64,000 nucleotides of DNA. It comes from an uncultured SAR86 cluster bacterium. Lineage in GTDB: Bacteria; Pseudomonadota; Gammaproteobacteria; Magnimaribacterales; D2472. A program made the translations under genes and the position numbers. A model generated the notes under the pieces. The model worked only from the letters and a program-made list of their open reading frames with translations, searched no databases and had not been told where the DNA came from. This document shows positions 9,921 through 19,833 of the stretch, piece after piece. The stretch covers positions 52,518 to 116,517 of the forward strand of contig CACNUA010000003.1 in the NCBI GenBank assembly GCA_902623535.1. The letters run 5' to 3'. Each line of letters begins with the position of its first letter. The stretch's first letter is position 1.

Positions 9921-11225
9921 TTATTTTATGTTAGCTAAATCTTTGAATTTAATTTCCTTTACCCTTGATTTAAGCTCATTTTTCAATTTTTCAATAAGCA
10001 GTTCCTCTAAAATGATCATTTTATAGTTATCAAGCTGTTTGGGTTGAGATTTGATCCATGTCTTAAATTGATCTGGATCTTTATATTTTTCTGATTCCTT
10101 CTCAACAAACTCATCAACCCTTTCTTGATTAACTTCTAATTTAAAAAACTTTACAAACTCACTAAACAGTAAATCCAATTTAACCCTTTTTTCTGCGTTT
10201 TCTAAAAAAGTATCTAAAGGAAATAAATCCTCCGGCGCTTCATCAGCTTGTTGACCCATTCTCATTAATGAGTCTTTTCTCATTAGATTAGCTTGCTCAT
10301 TAATGACTGAACTAGGCGCAGAAAAATTATTTACCTCAAGCAACAAATCATAGATGGATTCTCTTGTAAGAGAATCTTCTTGCTGTTTGACTTCTTGCTG
10401 CATTCTTTTTTCAATTTCTACCTTGAAGTCATTCTCATTTTTAACTTCCTCCATTGCCAGAGATTTATAGAGTTCTTCATTGATGGATGCATTTTGCTTT
10501 TCTTGAACTTTATTTACTTTGATTAAGAAATTTGCATTTTTTCCAGCAAGATCACTTTTAAAATAATCGTCTGGAAATTTAACTTCTGCATTAAATTCGT
10601 CATTTATTTTCTTACCGATGATTGCATCCTCAAAACCTGGAATCATGGATTTTGATCCTATTACCAGTGCAAAGTCTTTGGATGAATTTCCCTCAAAATC
10701 TTCACCGTCAACGGTGCCTGTGAAGTCAATGATCACTTGATCTTTCTCTAAAGCAGCTCTGTCAACATCCCCCCAAGTACCATAGCGCTCCAAAATATCA
10801 GCTACAGCAAGATCAATATCATCACTTTCAATAGTAATTTTTGATTCTTCAAAAGACTTCCATCTAGTAAGTTTAGGTTTAAATTCTGGAAAAACTTCAA
10901 ATTCTGCTGAATACACAATACCCTTTTTAGGATCCTCAGAATCAATGCTGATGTTGGGTGAAGATGCAGGTTTAATTTCTTTTTCAGCTATTTCAAGGGG
11001 GTAAGTTTCCTGAATTAATTCATTCAACACTTCATAGTGAATTGAAGGTCCATATTTTTGAATTAGCACATCGTTTGGCACTTTGCCCTTTCTAAACCCA
11101 TCAAGCTTTACTGTGGATCTAATCTTACTAAGCTTGGCCTGATATTTTTCGTCGTATTTTTTAGTTTCGACATTTACGGTCAACTTTCGATTTAGATCCT
11201 TGAGTTTTTTTAGTTTACTGGTCAT
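9921..11225 (-). CDS. tig: Trigger factor, ribosome-associated chaperone
   Basis: Trigger factor binds nascent chains at the ribosome exit tunnel. The 434 residues contain the ribosome-binding signature in 'GFRKGKVP' (about residue 43) and a peptidyl-prolyl isomerase domain near 160-245 ('[18 protein letters not shown]', '[12 protein letters not shown]'). The long helical C-terminal arms follow. It is the first protein gene of the tig-clpP-clpX-lon block and starts 25 bases after tRNA-His on the same strand, so it may share that transcript. Confidence 0.96.
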   Translation of the reverse strand: MTSKLKKLKDLNRKLTVNVETKKYDEKYQAKLSKIRSTVKLDGFRKGKVPNDVLIQKYGPSIHYEVLNELIQETYPLEIAEKEIKPASSPNISIDSEDPKKGIVYSAEFEVFPEFKPKLTRWKSFEESKITIESDDIDLAVADILERYGTWGDVDRAALEKDQVIIDFTGTVDGEDFEGNSSKDFALVIGSKSMIPGFEDAIIGKKINDEFNAEVKFPDDYFKSDLAGKNANFLIKVNKVQEKQNASINEELYKSLAMEEVKNENDFKVEIEKRMQQEVKQQEDSLTRESIYDLLLEVNNFSAPSSVINEQANLMRKDSLMRMGQQADEAPEDLFPLDTFLENAEKRVKLDLLFSEFVKFFKLEVNQERVDEFVEKESEKYKDPDQFKTWIKSQPKQLDNYKMIILEELLIEKLKNELKSRVKEIKFKDLANIK

Positions 11226-11250
11226 AAGTTATTATCTAATCTAATTGATG

Positions 11251-11326
11251 GGGCGAGCGATGGGGTTCGAACCCACGGCCTCCGGAGCCACAATCCAGCG
11301 CTCTAACCAACTGAGCTACGCCCGCC
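11251..11326 (-). tRNA. tRNA-His (anticodon GTG)
   Basis: The minus strand folds as a full cloverleaf. The anticodon stem CTGGA/TCCGG encloses the loop TTGTGGC with anticodon GTG. The acceptor stem GCGGGCG/CGCTCGC carries the extra 5' G opposite a 3' C that marks tRNA-His. The T-arm reads GTGGGTTCGAACCCC. CCA is not encoded. Confidence 0.96.
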
Positions 11327-11390
11327 ACGCAAAAGGATCACATTATAAGAGAAAAATCATATAATCTATACTATTAATGGGGGTGATTGG

Positions 11391-12794
11391 ATGACAAAAC
11401 TTTCTATGCTCGAATCAACAAATCGTTTAATTGATAAAGCGCTTAAGTATTCCGATGTATCGCCAGATGTTGCACATCGAATTAAAGTTCCTAATGCTAC
11501 TTACTCAATTAATTTTGGGGTAAGGCTTCGTAATAAAATTCACACATTTACAGGTTGGCGATGTGTTCATTCAGAACACATGGAGCCGGTGAAAGGTGGA
11601 ATAAGGTATGACCTTGATGCAAATCTTGAAGAAGTAGAAGCATTAGCAGCATTAATGACATATAAAAATGCAATTATTGAAGTTCCTTATGGTGGATCAA
11701 AAGGTGGATTAAAAATTGATCCAAGTCAGTGGACTGAAAATGAGTTAGAAAAAATTACAAGGCGCTTTGCTCAAGAACTAATTAAGCGAGATATGATTGA
11801 TCCGGCGAGAAATGTCCCTGCTCCGGATATGGGAACCGGATCCAGAGAGATGGCCTGGATAGCAGATGAGTACAGAATCATGAGCCCTGCAGACATTAAC
11901 GCTAAGGCTTGCGTAACAGGAAAACCTGTCGGTAAAGGAGGAATAGCAGGCAGGGTCGAAGCAACCGGTAGAGGTGTGCAATTTATTATTAAAGAATTTT
12001 TTAGAAATCCTGATGATTTAAAGAAATTGAAACTCAAAGGCACTCTTAAAAATAAAAAGATCGGTATTCAAGGTTTTGGCAATGTTGGCTATCATGCCGC
12101 TAAATTTTTGCAAGAAGATGATGAAGCAAAAATTACTGCAATTATTGAATTTAATGGAGGACTAATTAACCCTAAGGGGATCAACGTCGAAAAAGCTAAA
12201 TTATTTTTTAGCGAGCATGGAACTTTTAAAAACTGTCCTGAAGGCAAGTTTCAAGAAAAAACAGATGATATGTTAATTGCAGAGTACGATATTCTAATTC
12301 CGGCCGCCAAGGAAAATGTCATCGATCAAAAAAATGCCAAAAAAATTAAATCAAAATTGATTGTTGAGGCTGCCAATGGGCCTATTAGCTTTGAGGCAGA
12401 TGAGATCTTAAATAAACAGGGTGTAATTATTATTCCAGATATTATTGCCAATGCTGGTGGTGTTGCAGTGAGTTATTTTGAGTGGGTAAGGAATCTTCGT
12501 CATATTCGATTTGGAAGATTAGAAAAGCGTAGAAATTTTACTCAACTTCAATCCATGATTGATGCGGTTGAAAGCATGACTGGAAAATCCATGCCCAAAG
12601 CATACAAGGATAAATTTAATAATGGTGTTGAAGAAATTGATCTAATTCGCTCGGGTTTGGATGATATGATGCGTGAGGCATACCAAAAAGTTCGTGCCGC
12701 AATGATTGAATCCAAGATACCAGATCTGAGAACAGCAGCCTACAAAGCAGCCATTGATAAAATTGCAATTTCTTACGAAACAATTGGTCTATAA
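11391..12794 (+). CDS. gdhA: Glutamate dehydrogenase (Glu/Leu/Phe/Val dehydrogenase family)
   Basis: This enzyme interconverts glutamate and 2-oxoglutarate plus ammonium with NAD(P). The 467 residues include the substrate-site motifs 'EPVKGGIRY' and 'VPYGGSKGGLKIDP' with the catalytic lysine, 'PAPDMGTGSREMAWI', and a Rossmann segment 'KKIGIQGFGNVG' near residue 222. 'EAANGPISFEAD' and 'PDIIANAGGVAVSYFEW' follow. Whether it uses NAD or NADP cannot be told by eye. A purine-rich stretch, GGGGGTGATTGG, directly before the ATG serves as ribosome site, and a TATACT hexamer lies about 20 bases further up. Its last six bases overlap the end of the convergent GST gene. Confidence 0.93.
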   Translation: MTKLSMLESTNRLIDKALKYSDVSPDVAHRIKVPNATYSINFGVRLRNKIHTFTGWRCVHSEHMEPVKGGIRYDLDANLEEVEALAALMTYKNAIIEVPYGGSKGGLKIDPSQWTENELEKITRRFAQELIKRDMIDPARNVPAPDMGTGSREMAWIADEYRIMSPADINAKACVTGKPVGKGGIAGRVEATGRGVQFIIKEFFRNPDDLKKLKLKGTLKNKKIGIQGFGNVGYHAAKFLQEDDEAKITAIIEFNGGLINPKGINVEKAKLFFSEHGTFKNCPEGKFQEKTDDMLIAEYDILIPAAKENVIDQKNAKKIKSKLIVEAANGPISFEADEILNKQGVIIIPDIIANAGGVAVSYFEWVRNLRHIRFGRLEKRRNFTQLQSMIDAVESMTGKSMPKAYKDKFNNGVEEIDLIRSGLDDMMREAYQKVRAAMIESKIPDLRTAAYKAAIDKIAISYETIGL

Positions 12795-13436
12795 GGCTGT
12801 TGGGAATAAGACTGAATTATTATCTGACGCATTCCAAACATCGTATTTATTCATGATCTCCTGAAATAATGAGGAATCTTCAAATTGATTAAGTAGCTTT
12901 ATGACTTTTGAGTATTTCTGATTAAAAAAATAATCATTATCGGCAATTTTAAACTGCCTAATAAAAGGTAATATTGAAATATCTAACAAGCTGACTTTGT
13001 CAGAAAAAATCCATTTATTGTTAGAAATATTTTTATCTAATGCAGCTAAAATTTCATCGCAAAAATCACGATGATTTTGAGGGTCTGTATTGTATCTTTG
13101 AGAGTATTTGTATCGATCTAAGTGATGCTTAAAGTCGGTATCAAATTCATGAATTGTTTTTAAAGCAAAATCTTGTTGCTCCGAATTCAAGATCATTAAT
13201 TTTTTTGAGTTCTGAGATAAAGCCCATTGGATAATCTCATTACTCTCCTCGATAACTTGATCATTTAGTTGTAAAACAGGCACTGTGCCTTTGGGAGAAA
13301 TTTCTAGCATTTCAGTGGGTTTATTTTTTAAATAGACCTCCCTTAGCTCACACTCAATACCTGCAAGGTAAATTGCTATACGTGCTCGCATTGCATAGGG
13401 ACATCTTCTGAATGAATAAAGAATTGGATGATTCAT
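12789..13436 (-). CDS. Glutathione S-transferase-like protein
   Basis: The first 75 residues form a thioredoxin-like GST domain with 'FRRCPYAMRARIAI' (a CPYA site, as in Grx2- and omega-like GSTs), the cis-proline region 'GTVPVLQ' and the glutathione-binding 'ESNEIIQW'. The rest is the all-helical C-terminal domain, for a total of 215 residues. A cysteine rather than serine or tyrosine at the active site suggests a thiol-transferase or deglutathionylation role rather than detoxifying conjugation; that is inference. Its start overlaps the stop of trhO by four bases, so the two are co-transcribed. Confidence 0.85.
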   Translation of the reverse strand: MNHPILYSFRRCPYAMRARIAIYLAGIECELREVYLKNKPTEMLEISPKGTVPVLQLNDQVIEESNEIIQWALSQNSKKLMILNSEQQDFALKTIHEFDTDFKHHLDRYKYSQRYNTDPQNHRDFCDEILAALDKNISNNKWIFSDKVSLLDISILPFIRQFKIADNDYFFNQKYSKVIKLLNQFEDSSLFQEIMNKYDVWNASDNNSVLFPTAL

Positions 13437-14371
13437 TTTTGTTCAATTTCTCTTTTTGAACCAATATGTTTTTGATTGCGGCTTTTTGCAAGATCAATTT
13501 GCATTTGTCTTTCCGCATATCTTCTTTTTTGATCCTCAGTCTTATTATCAAAGCAATGGGAGCAACTCACACCATGAATAAAATTAGAAGATAATTTATC
13601 ACCTTCGGTTATTGGCATTCTGCATCCATGACATAAATCATATGAGCCTGGTTCAAGCTTATGATTTAGAGCCACCCTGTCATCAAACACAAAACATTCT
13701 CCATTCCATAGGGATTCCTCAGGCTTAACTTTTTCAAGATAATTCAAGATCCCTCCTTTGAGATGATAAACCTTTTCAAAGCCTTTATCCTTAAGAAGCG
13801 AGCTAGCTTTTTCACATCTAATTCCACCGGTGCAAAACATTGCAATTTTTTTATCTTTGGGTAGTTTTGAGCCTTCAGTTTCAGCCCACTTAGGAAAATC
13901 CCTAAAATTAGTTGTTTCAGGCTGGATGGCTCCTTCAAAACTTCCAATAGAAACTTCATAGGTATTTCTTGTATCCAATACTAGAACATCTTCGTCGGTT
14001 ATAAGTTGGTTCCAATCTAGTGGATCAACATATTCGCCAACTTTTTCACCTGGGTTAATTTCACAGTTTCCAATGGTTACGATTTCTTTTTTTAATTTCA
14101 CCTTAAGTCGAGAAAAAGGCATAAAGTCTGCAGAAGAAACTTTAAAATCACTTTCACTTAGTAAGTCTTTATCAAATAAAAAATTTTTAAACTTAGCAAT
14201 GCTCTCAGATGAGCCTGAAACAGTTCCATTGATACCTTCTTCAGCAATCAGAACCGTGCCTTTAATGCTCAAGTTTTCTAGAAATTTATAAAACTCGATT
14301 TGAAGTTCAGACAGCAAAAAAATCTTTGTAAATTTATAAAATGCTGCTATTAAAAATTTTTGGTCACCCAT
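13433..14371 (-). CDS. trhO: tRNA uridine(34) hydroxylase, rhodanese family
   Basis: TrhO (YceA) hydroxylates C5 of uridine 34 in tRNAs whose first anticodon base becomes mo5U or cmo5U. The protein has the N-terminal acylphosphatase-like fold with 'GTVLIAEEGINGTVSG', then a rhodanese domain with the catalytic cysteine in 'MFCTGGIRCEKAS', and a C-terminal cysteine motif ('CHGCRMP', 'CSHCF'). I place the start at 14371 (MGDQKFLIAAFYKF, 312 residues). The longer ORF reaches back into tRNA-Arg and is not plausible. It lies 10 bases after tRNA-Arg, itself behind tRNA-Pro(UGG), which is a known type of TrhO substrate. Confidence 0.92.
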   Translation of the reverse strand: MGDQKFLIAAFYKFTKIFLLSELQIEFYKFLENLSIKGTVLIAEEGINGTVSGSSESIAKFKNFLFDKDLLSESDFKVSSADFMPFSRLKVKLKKEIVTIGNCEINPGEKVGEYVDPLDWNQLITDEDVLVLDTRNTYEVSIGSFEGAIQPETTNFRDFPKWAETEGSKLPKDKKIAMFCTGGIRCEKASSLLKDKGFEKVYHLKGGILNYLEKVKPEESLWNGECFVFDDRVALNHKLEPGSYDLCHGCRMPITEGDKLSSNFIHGVSCSHCFDNKTEDQKRRYAERQMQIDLAKSRNQKHIGSKREIEQK

Positions 14372-14381
14372 AATAATAAAA

Positions 14382-14458
<77 letters not shown>

Positions 14459-14460
14459 AC

Positions 14461-14537
14461 TGGTCGGGGTAGTAAGATTCGAACTTACGACCACTCGCTC
14501 CCAAAGCGAGTGCGCTACCAGACTGCGCCATACCCCG
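14461..14537 (-). tRNA. tRNA-Pro (anticodon TGG)
   Basis: The minus strand has the acceptor stem CGGGGTA/TACCCCG, the anticodon stem CTCGC/GCGAG around TTTGGGA (anticodon TGG), and an encoded CCA. It is the first gene of a tRNA-Pro, tRNA-Arg, trhO, GST string. U34 of this tRNA is a expected site for the hydroxylase encoded two genes further on. Confidence 0.95.
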
Positions 14538-14616
14538 AGGATTGTGATATTAATGATAATAAAAGAAATAATCAATCTTCATTGCATATTAAATTTATGA
14601 TGAGAAAATATCACTA

Positions 14617-15459
14617 ATGTCAGCAATTATTCTTAACGGTAAATCTCTTGCTAGCGCTTTTGAATCTGAAATAAAAAAAGAAACCGAGCAACTGATATCA
14701 AAGGGAATTACTCCTACTCTAGCTACCATTTTGGTGGGTTTAGACCCGGCATCTGCTACCTACGTGAAAATGAAACAAAGCACTTGTCAGCGGTTAGGCA
14801 TGAAATCTATTGCTGTTGAGCTAGATGAAAAAACGACTACCGATGAATTATTAAATAAAATTCATGAGCTAAATAAAGATGATTCAGTTCATGGGATTCT
14901 GTTACAACACCCAGTCCCATCTCACATTGATGAGCGCAAATGCTTTGATGCTATCGAATTAAATAAAGATGTTGATGGCGTTACCTGCTTAGGATTTGGT
15001 TCAATGACGATGCAAGAACCGGCCTATGGATCGTGCACTCCAGCTGGCATTATGCGAATGCTTGAGCATTACGATATCCCAATCGAAGGCAAGCATGCAG
15101 TGGTAGTTGGAAGAAGTCCTATTCTAGGAAAACCTATGGCAATGATGCTTCTGAACGAAAATGCTACTGTCACAATTTGTCATTCCAGAACAAAAAACTT
15201 AAAAGCAATTATTAAAGAGGCGGATATTTTGGTGGGCGCTGTTGGAGTTCCAAAACTCATAAAATCTGTCTGGATAAAATCTGGAGCTGTTGTCATCGAT
15301 GCGGGCTATCACCCTCAAGAAAAATGTGGTGATATTGATTTAGAGGGAATCGAATCCTCAGCCTATGCTTTTACACCTGTGCCTGGCGGTGTTGGTCCTA
15401 TGACCATTAATACACTTATCTATCAAACCCTCCTTTCAGCAAAAAAATTAGTCAAGTGA
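14617..15459 (+). CDS. folD: FolD: methylene-THF dehydrogenase and methenyl-THF cyclohydrolase
   Basis: FolD links 5,10-methylene-THF to 10-formyl-THF, feeding purine and formyl-Met synthesis. The 280 residues include '[23 protein letters not shown]' with the catalytic lysine and '[14 protein letters not shown]'. '[13 protein letters not shown]', the cofactor motif '[17 protein letters not shown]' and the C-terminal '[11 protein letters not shown]' follow. All are standard. No clear ribosome site precedes the ATG. Its stop overlaps the GTG start of the next gene, so the two are translationally coupled. Confidence 0.97.
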   Translation: MSAIILNGKSLASAFESEIKKETEQLISKGITPTLATILVGLDPASATYVKMKQSTCQRLGMKSIAVELDEKTTTDELLNKIHELNKDDSVHGILLQHPVPSHIDERKCFDAIELNKDVDGVTCLGFGSMTMQEPAYGSCTPAGIMRMLEHYDIPIEGKHAVVVGRSPILGKPMAMMLLNENATVTICHSRTKNLKAIIKEADILVGAVGVPKLIKSVWIKSGAVVIDAGYHPQEKCGDIDLEGIESSAYAFTPVPGGVGPMTINTLIYQTLLSAKKLVK

Positions 15460-17141
15460 GCGTCCTTCCAGTAATTGTAGGTTACGGCGGGATTAATGCT
15501 GCTGGAAGGTCTGCAGGAGATTATGCGCTTAAGCGGATGGTTTATGAAAATTTATCCAACACCGAAAAGATTAAAACCATCGAATCGTTAGCCCAATTAA
15601 CGAGCAATCCTGATGAAAAATATAATTTAGATAATTCACTTATCAGAAAACTTTCAAAAAATTTCTTTGAAGAGGTTTCTCACAGAAACCCAAGCCTTCC
15701 TGGTTTAGCAGCTGGACAGCTGCCAACAGGATTTAACCCAAGCGAAACATACAATGCAAGACAACACCCAAGATCCTTAGCAATGTCAATTTTTGCTGCC
15801 TCTGATGCACTAAAAAGCATCGGTCTTAATTGGGATGAAGTTTCTGCAAAGGTGGGTCCAGAAAATGTTTCGTGCGTATCAGGGTGCGCAATTTCAACCG
15901 CTGATAAATTTGGTATGGGGGGTTTTTACCAAGCACAACTGTCCGGAGCAAGAACAACCAGCAAACACCTTGCTATGTCTCTAGGAGAAATGAGCGCAGA
16001 TTTTGTTCATGCATATGTCCTTGGCTCCATGGGTGTCACTGGAAATCACACCGGTGCTTGCGCTACCTTTCAATATAACCTCAGCATGGGTATTGATTTA
16101 ATTAATTCTGGGCAATCAAAAATATGTTTTGTTGGCGCCGCTGAGAGTGGCCTGGTACCTGAGGTATACGAGGGTTTTGCAGCAGCTAAGGGGTTGGCAG
16201 AAGATAAGAATCTTATCAACTTGCAGGCGCAGCTAGGTGAAGGTACTGAGGAAGTGAATTATCGAAAAGCATGTCGACCTTTTGGTGAGAATGTTGGAAT
16301 GTCTATTGGTGAGTCTGCTCAATTTGTTGTTCTAATGGCAGATGATTTGGCGCTTGAGTTAGGCTGCAATATTTACGGTGCTGCTTTGTCGTCTCATATC
16401 CATGCTGATGGATATAAAAAATCTATTTCCGGTCCAGGTGCGGGTAATTACATTACTTTTGGAAGAGCTCTTAACGAAGTCAGTGATGCATTCGGCGAAG
16501 ATGCCCTGAATCGAATTTTGGTGCATGCGCATGGAACAGGTACTCCTCAAAACAGGGTCACTGAATCGCATATTCTTTCAAGTCTAGCCAACGCATTTGG
16601 TATTACAGCTATGCCAGTGACTGCAATTAAGTCGCATTTAGCTCACTCACTGGCAGCGGCCGGAGGAGATCAACTAACCTCAATGCTTGGTTCATGGCAA
16701 CTGGGTATTGTCCCAGGAATTAGTTCCACCCCTGAACTTGCAGAAAATGTTTATAAATCAAATTTAAATTTTTTCCTTAAGAATCAAGAGATAAAAAAAA
16801 CTGAATATGATTTTGCAATTTTAAATGCAAAGGGCTTTGGTGGTAACAATGGTACCTCTCTGATCATGTCACCATCAAAAACCAACGAAATTCTTCAACA
16901 AAAACATACTGAAAAAAAATGGAAATCATTTAAAAAAATCCAAGAAAATATAATCATTGAATTGGAAAATTTTGATAATGAATGTAGGTTGCAACAGCCT
17001 CTTGCAAGATATAAATTTGGAGATAGAGTGATTGATGGTGAGTCAGAGTTTAAGTTCTCGAAAACAGATTTGATAGTTAAATCTACTAATCAAAAAATCA
17101 GTATTAAATCTGAGCTCCCATACAAAAAATTTATTAAATAG
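15456..17141 (+). CDS. fabY: FabY-like beta-ketoacyl-ACP synthase
   Basis: This is a thiolase-fold condensing enzyme with the Cys-His-His triad visible: Cys in '[17 protein letters not shown]', His in '[13 protein letters not shown]', and His in '[17 protein letters not shown]'. At 561 residues it is much longer than FabB/FabF (about 410). It begins '[20 protein letters not shown]', like the Pseudomonas FabY group that starts fatty-acid synthesis from acetyl-CoA and malonyl-ACP. I therefore read it as FabY rather than FabF; this rests on recalled resemblance. The start is GTG, inside the folD stop codon (GTGA). The last 90 residues after '[12 protein letters not shown]' are a charged extension found in this group. 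Confidence 0.82.
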   Translation: MSVLPVIVGYGGINAAGRSAGDYALKRMVYENLSNTEKIKTIESLAQLTSNPDEKYNLDNSLIRKLSKNFFEEVSHRNPSLPGLAAGQLPTGFNPSETYNARQHPRSLAMSIFAASDALKSIGLNWDEVSAKVGPENVSCVSGCAISTADKFGMGGFYQAQLSGARTTSKHLAMSLGEMSADFVHAYVLGSMGVTGNHTGACATFQYNLSMGIDLINSGQSKICFVGAAESGLVPEVYEGFAAAKGLAEDKNLINLQAQLGEGTEEVNYRKACRPFGENVGMSIGESAQFVVLMADDLALELGCNIYGAALSSHIHADGYKKSISGPGAGNYITFGRALNEVSDAFGEDALNRILVHAHGTGTPQNRVTESHILSSLANAFGITAMPVTAIKSHLAHSLAAAGGDQLTSMLGSWQLGIVPGISSTPELAENVYKSNLNFFLKNQEIKKTEYDFAILNAKGFGGNNGTSLIMSPSKTNEILQQKHTEKKWKSFKKIQENIIIELENFDNECRLQQPLARYKFGDRVIDGESEFKFSKTDLIVKSTNQKISIKSELPYKKFIK

Positions 17142-17168
17142 GAGGATGAAAAAAAAATATCTAATTCT

Positions 17169-17759
17169 TTAAGTATTTACTGAAACTATTTGATCAAGGC
17201 CTTTGAGAATTTCGTTTAATGGCAATCCATTAATAGCCTCTAAGCTTCCTTTGACCTCATTAAAAAGTCGATGCCCATTTTCTTCATACTTATAAGCTCC
17301 GCATGCAGAAAACGGTTGATCCAAATTTACGTAATTTTGAATTTCGCCTAGGCTTAACTCTCGCATATTCATGGTACAGATAATTTCCACCTCATGAATA
17401 ACCAAATTATCTTTAGAAAAAACATACTGACCAATTAGATGATGTATTTTACCGCTGAGCTCCTGTAACTGATCAATTGCACGATCAGCAGTTTTTGGTT
17501 TTGAAAAGATTTTATTTTCCAATAAGCAAATTTGATCGCATCCTAAAACCAAATGATTGGGAAATTTATGATTGATGCTTAAAGATTTAGCCTTGGCTAA
17601 TTCATAACACAGTTGAGGTGGCTCTAGATCTTGAAGTGTTTTTTTTAAATTATCTTCATCTGTTGCGGGCGAAGAAAATTTTATTGAGCTATCGAACTCT
17701 GATGCTAATTGTCTTCGAATTTTAGATGTGGAGGCTAAAATCAGCGAATGATTTTCCAA
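17169..17759 (-). CDS. Maf-like nucleotide pyrophosphatase (YceF type)
   Basis: Maf proteins cleave non-canonical or modified nucleoside triphosphates to the monophosphate. The 196 residues start with 'LILASTSKIRRQLASEF', the Maf phosphate-binding motif. The conserved 'LGCDQICLLENKIFSKPKT', 'QPFSACGAYKYEENG' and 'GSLEAINGLPL' follow. The last two resemble the YceF branch, which prefers m7GTP. It begins one base before the folE stop codon ends, so it is in one transcript with folE. The 27 bases between its stop and fabY's stop hold no hairpin that I can see. Confidence 0.88.
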   Translation of the reverse strand: MENHSLILASTSKIRRQLASEFDSSIKFSSPATDEDNLKKTLQDLEPPQLCYELAKAKSLSINHKFPNHLVLGCDQICLLENKIFSKPKTADRAIDQLQELSGKIHHLIGQYVFSKDNLVIHEVEIICTMNMRELSLGEIQNYVNLDQPFSACGAYKYEENGHRLFNEVKGSLEAINGLPLNEILKGLDQIVSVNT

Positions 17760-18392
17760 TTAACTTTTTGATAAATTAATAAATGATAAGAATTCGTTTC
17801 TTGTAACCTGATTTTCTTTAAAAACTCCTTTCATAGAGCTTGTTACTGTTGATGATTCTGTTTTATGAACACCTCGCGTAGACATGCATTGGTGGCCGGC
17901 ATCAATGACTACAGCTACACCTTTTGGGTTTAAAACATTTTCAATGGTATTAGCTATTTGCGAAGTCATGGTCTCTTGCGTTTGCAGCCTTTTACCAAAA
18001 ACGTCAACTATGCGCGCTAACTTGCTTATTCCTACAACCCTGTTGTTGGGTATATATCCAATGTGAGCTTTTCCTAAAATTGGAACCATATGATGTTCAC
18101 AATGAGATTCAAGGCGAATATCTTTGACAATAACCATCTCATCATAACCCTCAACCTCTTCAAAGGTTTTCCTTAAAATTTCTTCGGGATCCTGTTCGTA
18201 TCCTTCAAAAAACTGCATATATGCGTTAACAACTCTTTTTGGAGTTTCAATTAAGCCCTCTCTAGAAGGATCATCGCCTGCCCATTCTATTAACGTTTTA
18301 ACTGCATCCATAGCTTTTTCTTTAGATGGTTTTTTTGAAGAAGCCTGATTAGAAACAGCTTTCATGGACTCTTTAACATTAGGTTTATTCAT
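17760..18392 (-). CDS. folE: GTP cyclohydrolase I
   Basis: FolE opens GTP to dihydroneopterin triphosphate, the first step of folate synthesis. The protein has 'ETPKRVVNAYMQFFEGY', the zinc site 'ESHCEHHMVPILGKAHIGYIP' and 'HQCMSTRGVHK', and 'GISKLARIVDVFGKRLQTQE', all diagnostic. I choose the ATG at 18392 (210 residues) over the GTG at 18401. A perfect TATAAT lies just upstream, and the GTG would sit inside the region where transcription should begin. The first 25 residues are a variable charged tail. maf follows without a gap. Confidence 0.96.
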   Translation of the reverse strand: MNKPNVKESMKAVSNQASSKKPSKEKAMDAVKTLIEWAGDDPSREGLIETPKRVVNAYMQFFEGYEQDPEEILRKTFEEVEGYDEMVIVKDIRLESHCEHHMVPILGKAHIGYIPNNRVVGISKLARIVDVFGKRLQTQETMTSQIANTIENVLNPKGVAVVIDAGHQCMSTRGVHKTESSTVTSSMKGVFKENQVTRNEFLSFINLSKS

Positions 18393-18401
18393 AGTGGCCA
18401 C

Positions 18402-18407
18402 ATTATA
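18402..18407 (-). promoter_or_regulatory. Candidate -10 element of folE
   Basis: A perfect TATAAT on the minus strand lies nine bases before the folE ATG, with no Shine-Dalgarno sequence between. The transcript would have a leader of about two bases. It belongs to the leaderless pattern described in the findings. Confidence 0.5.
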
Positions 18408-18444
18408 ACGACTAAAAAGCCAAACTTTAAAGACTAAAGTCTAA

Positions 18445-18804
18445 TTAATTAGATATTTTCGATTCTTCTTCTGAGGATAAATCATCACTGGATTCAGCAA
18501 CAATTTCTTGAATATCATCGTTACTCTCGACTAAATCATCCTGATCAAATGGAAAAGGTTTCTGTTCAGTTTTGTAGGTTAAGTATTCAAAACTCTCTTT
18601 TAAAAAATCAATTAGCCAGTTGGTAATGTTTTTAATTTGATTATTTGGAGAGCCAGAAATTAAATGAAATAAAAACTGCAATACAATCAAGATTAGAATA
18701 AGTGGTAAAGCGATAATTTCTATTATTAATGAATAAACAACCATAAATAGCAGGCGGATCCATTTACTAGGCTTTAACAGTTCTTCTTTTTTTATCTCAT
18801 TCAT
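18445..18804 (-). CDS. DUF4389 membrane protein
   Basis: The 119-residue product has one long or two tight membrane segments near residues 17-48 ('WIRLLFMVVYSLIIEIIALPLILILIVLQFLFHLISG'). It then has the 'WLIDFLKESFEYLTYKTEQKPFPF' motif that defines DUF4389, and a very acidic tail rich in Asp, Glu and Ser. The role of the family is not known. Its start overlaps the gpsA stop by eight bases, so it is translated together with gpsA. Confidence 0.8.
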   Translation of the reverse strand: MNEIKKEELLKPSKWIRLLFMVVYSLIIEIIALPLILILIVLQFLFHLISGSPNNQIKNITNWLIDFLKESFEYLTYKTEQKPFPFDQDDLVESNDDIQEIVAESSDDLSSEEESKISN

Positions 18805-19828
18805 TTACAGTTCCTCCATAAAATTCTACATCAAGATGGTCTGGATGGCTTATTAAATCATCCATTAATATGTTTGGGTTTGCATTTTCAAAAACTATTT
18901 CATGTAAGGCATTAACCAAGGGCATTGCTAGATTGTTATTATTAGCTTCTTCATAAACAACTTCCAGGGTTCTTACACCTTCGGCAACCTGCCCAATTGC
19001 TGCTTTTGCTTCCTCAAGGCTATCACCTTTTGCAAGTCTTCTTCCAAGCGAAAAGTTTCTTGAGAGTTTTGATGTACAAGTGGCGACCAAGTCACCCATT
19101 CCAGCTAAACCTAAAAAGGTTATTGGATTAGCTCCTTTGTGTACAGCAAACTTACTCATCTCTGTCATGCTTCGAGTGATAATTAAACCTATGGCATTTT
19201 CACCAACGTCTAATTTATCTCCTATGCCACAACAAATGGCATAAATATTTTTTAGAGCACCTGCATACTCAACCCCTTTTACGTCAGCACTTTCATAAAT
19301 CTTAAATTTTTGACTCTCAAGCGAATTCTTAATTAATTCTTTTAACTCTTTATTACTGGAGGCAATTACCGAGCCAGCTACCTTTTCATTAGCAATTTCC
19401 TTAGCCAAATTTGGTCCACTTATAACTCCAAATTGATCGCCAATGACTGCGTTCAGTTCATCGGAAATAATTTCTGTCATTGTTCGCATAGGATTTTTTG
19501 CTATTGCTTTTGTACATGAAACAATATGCATATTGTCCTTAACAAGTGGTTTTAAACGTTTAATGATATTTTCAAAGATTGCGCTTGGCGTCGCCACCAA
19601 TATCAGATCAGCACCCGAAATACATTGCTCTAGACTATCGGATGCAATGATTTTCTCAGAAAGTTTCAGCTCCGGATGATAAGTAGTATTTGTTCCCTCG
19701 GCATTAATTCGAAGAGCTTGTTCTGTATCTCTTACCCAAAGAGATGTTTCAAAGCCATTTGAGGCAGATAAATTAGCAAGCACAGTACCAAAACTACCGC
19801 CTCCCAAAACTGCAATTTTTTTATTCAT
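18797..19828 (-). CDS. gpsA: Glycerol-3-phosphate dehydrogenase [NAD(P)+]
   Basis: GpsA makes sn-glycerol-3-phosphate from dihydroxyacetone phosphate for phospholipid synthesis. The 343 residues show the N-terminal Rossmann motif 'AVLGGGSFGTVLANL', 'SGPNLAKEIA', the catalytic-lysine region 'VEYAGALKNIYAICCGIGD' and 'GLAGMGDLVATCTSKLSRN', all typical. It sits five bases after htpG and overlaps the DUF4389 gene, so htpG-gpsA-DUF4389 is a likely operon. Confidence 0.96.
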   Translation of the reverse strand: MNKKIAVLGGGSFGTVLANLSASNGFETSLWVRDTEQALRINAEGTNTTYHPELKLSEKIIASDSLEQCISGADLILVATPSAIFENIIKRLKPLVKDNMHIVSCTKAIAKNPMRTMTEIISDELNAVIGDQFGVISGPNLAKEIANEKVAGSVIASSNKELKELIKNSLESQKFKIYESADVKGVEYAGALKNIYAICCGIGDKLDVGENAIGLIITRSMTEMSKFAVHKGANPITFLGLAGMGDLVATCTSKLSRNFSLGRRLAKGDSLEEAKAAIGQVAEGVRTLEVVYEEANNNNLAMPLVNALHEIVFENANPNILMDDLISHPDHLDVEFYGGTVNE

Positions 19829-19833
19829 GCCAA

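Noticed and set aside
15456-17141. Ketoacyl synthase first read as FabF or FabB
   Set aside because: It is about 150 residues too long, and the N-terminus '[16 protein letters not shown]' fits the FabY group better.
18415-18444. AGACT-AA-AGTCT repeat between the DUF4389 gene and folE
   Set aside because: The stem has only five pairs and no T run follows. I see no convincing terminator or operator there.
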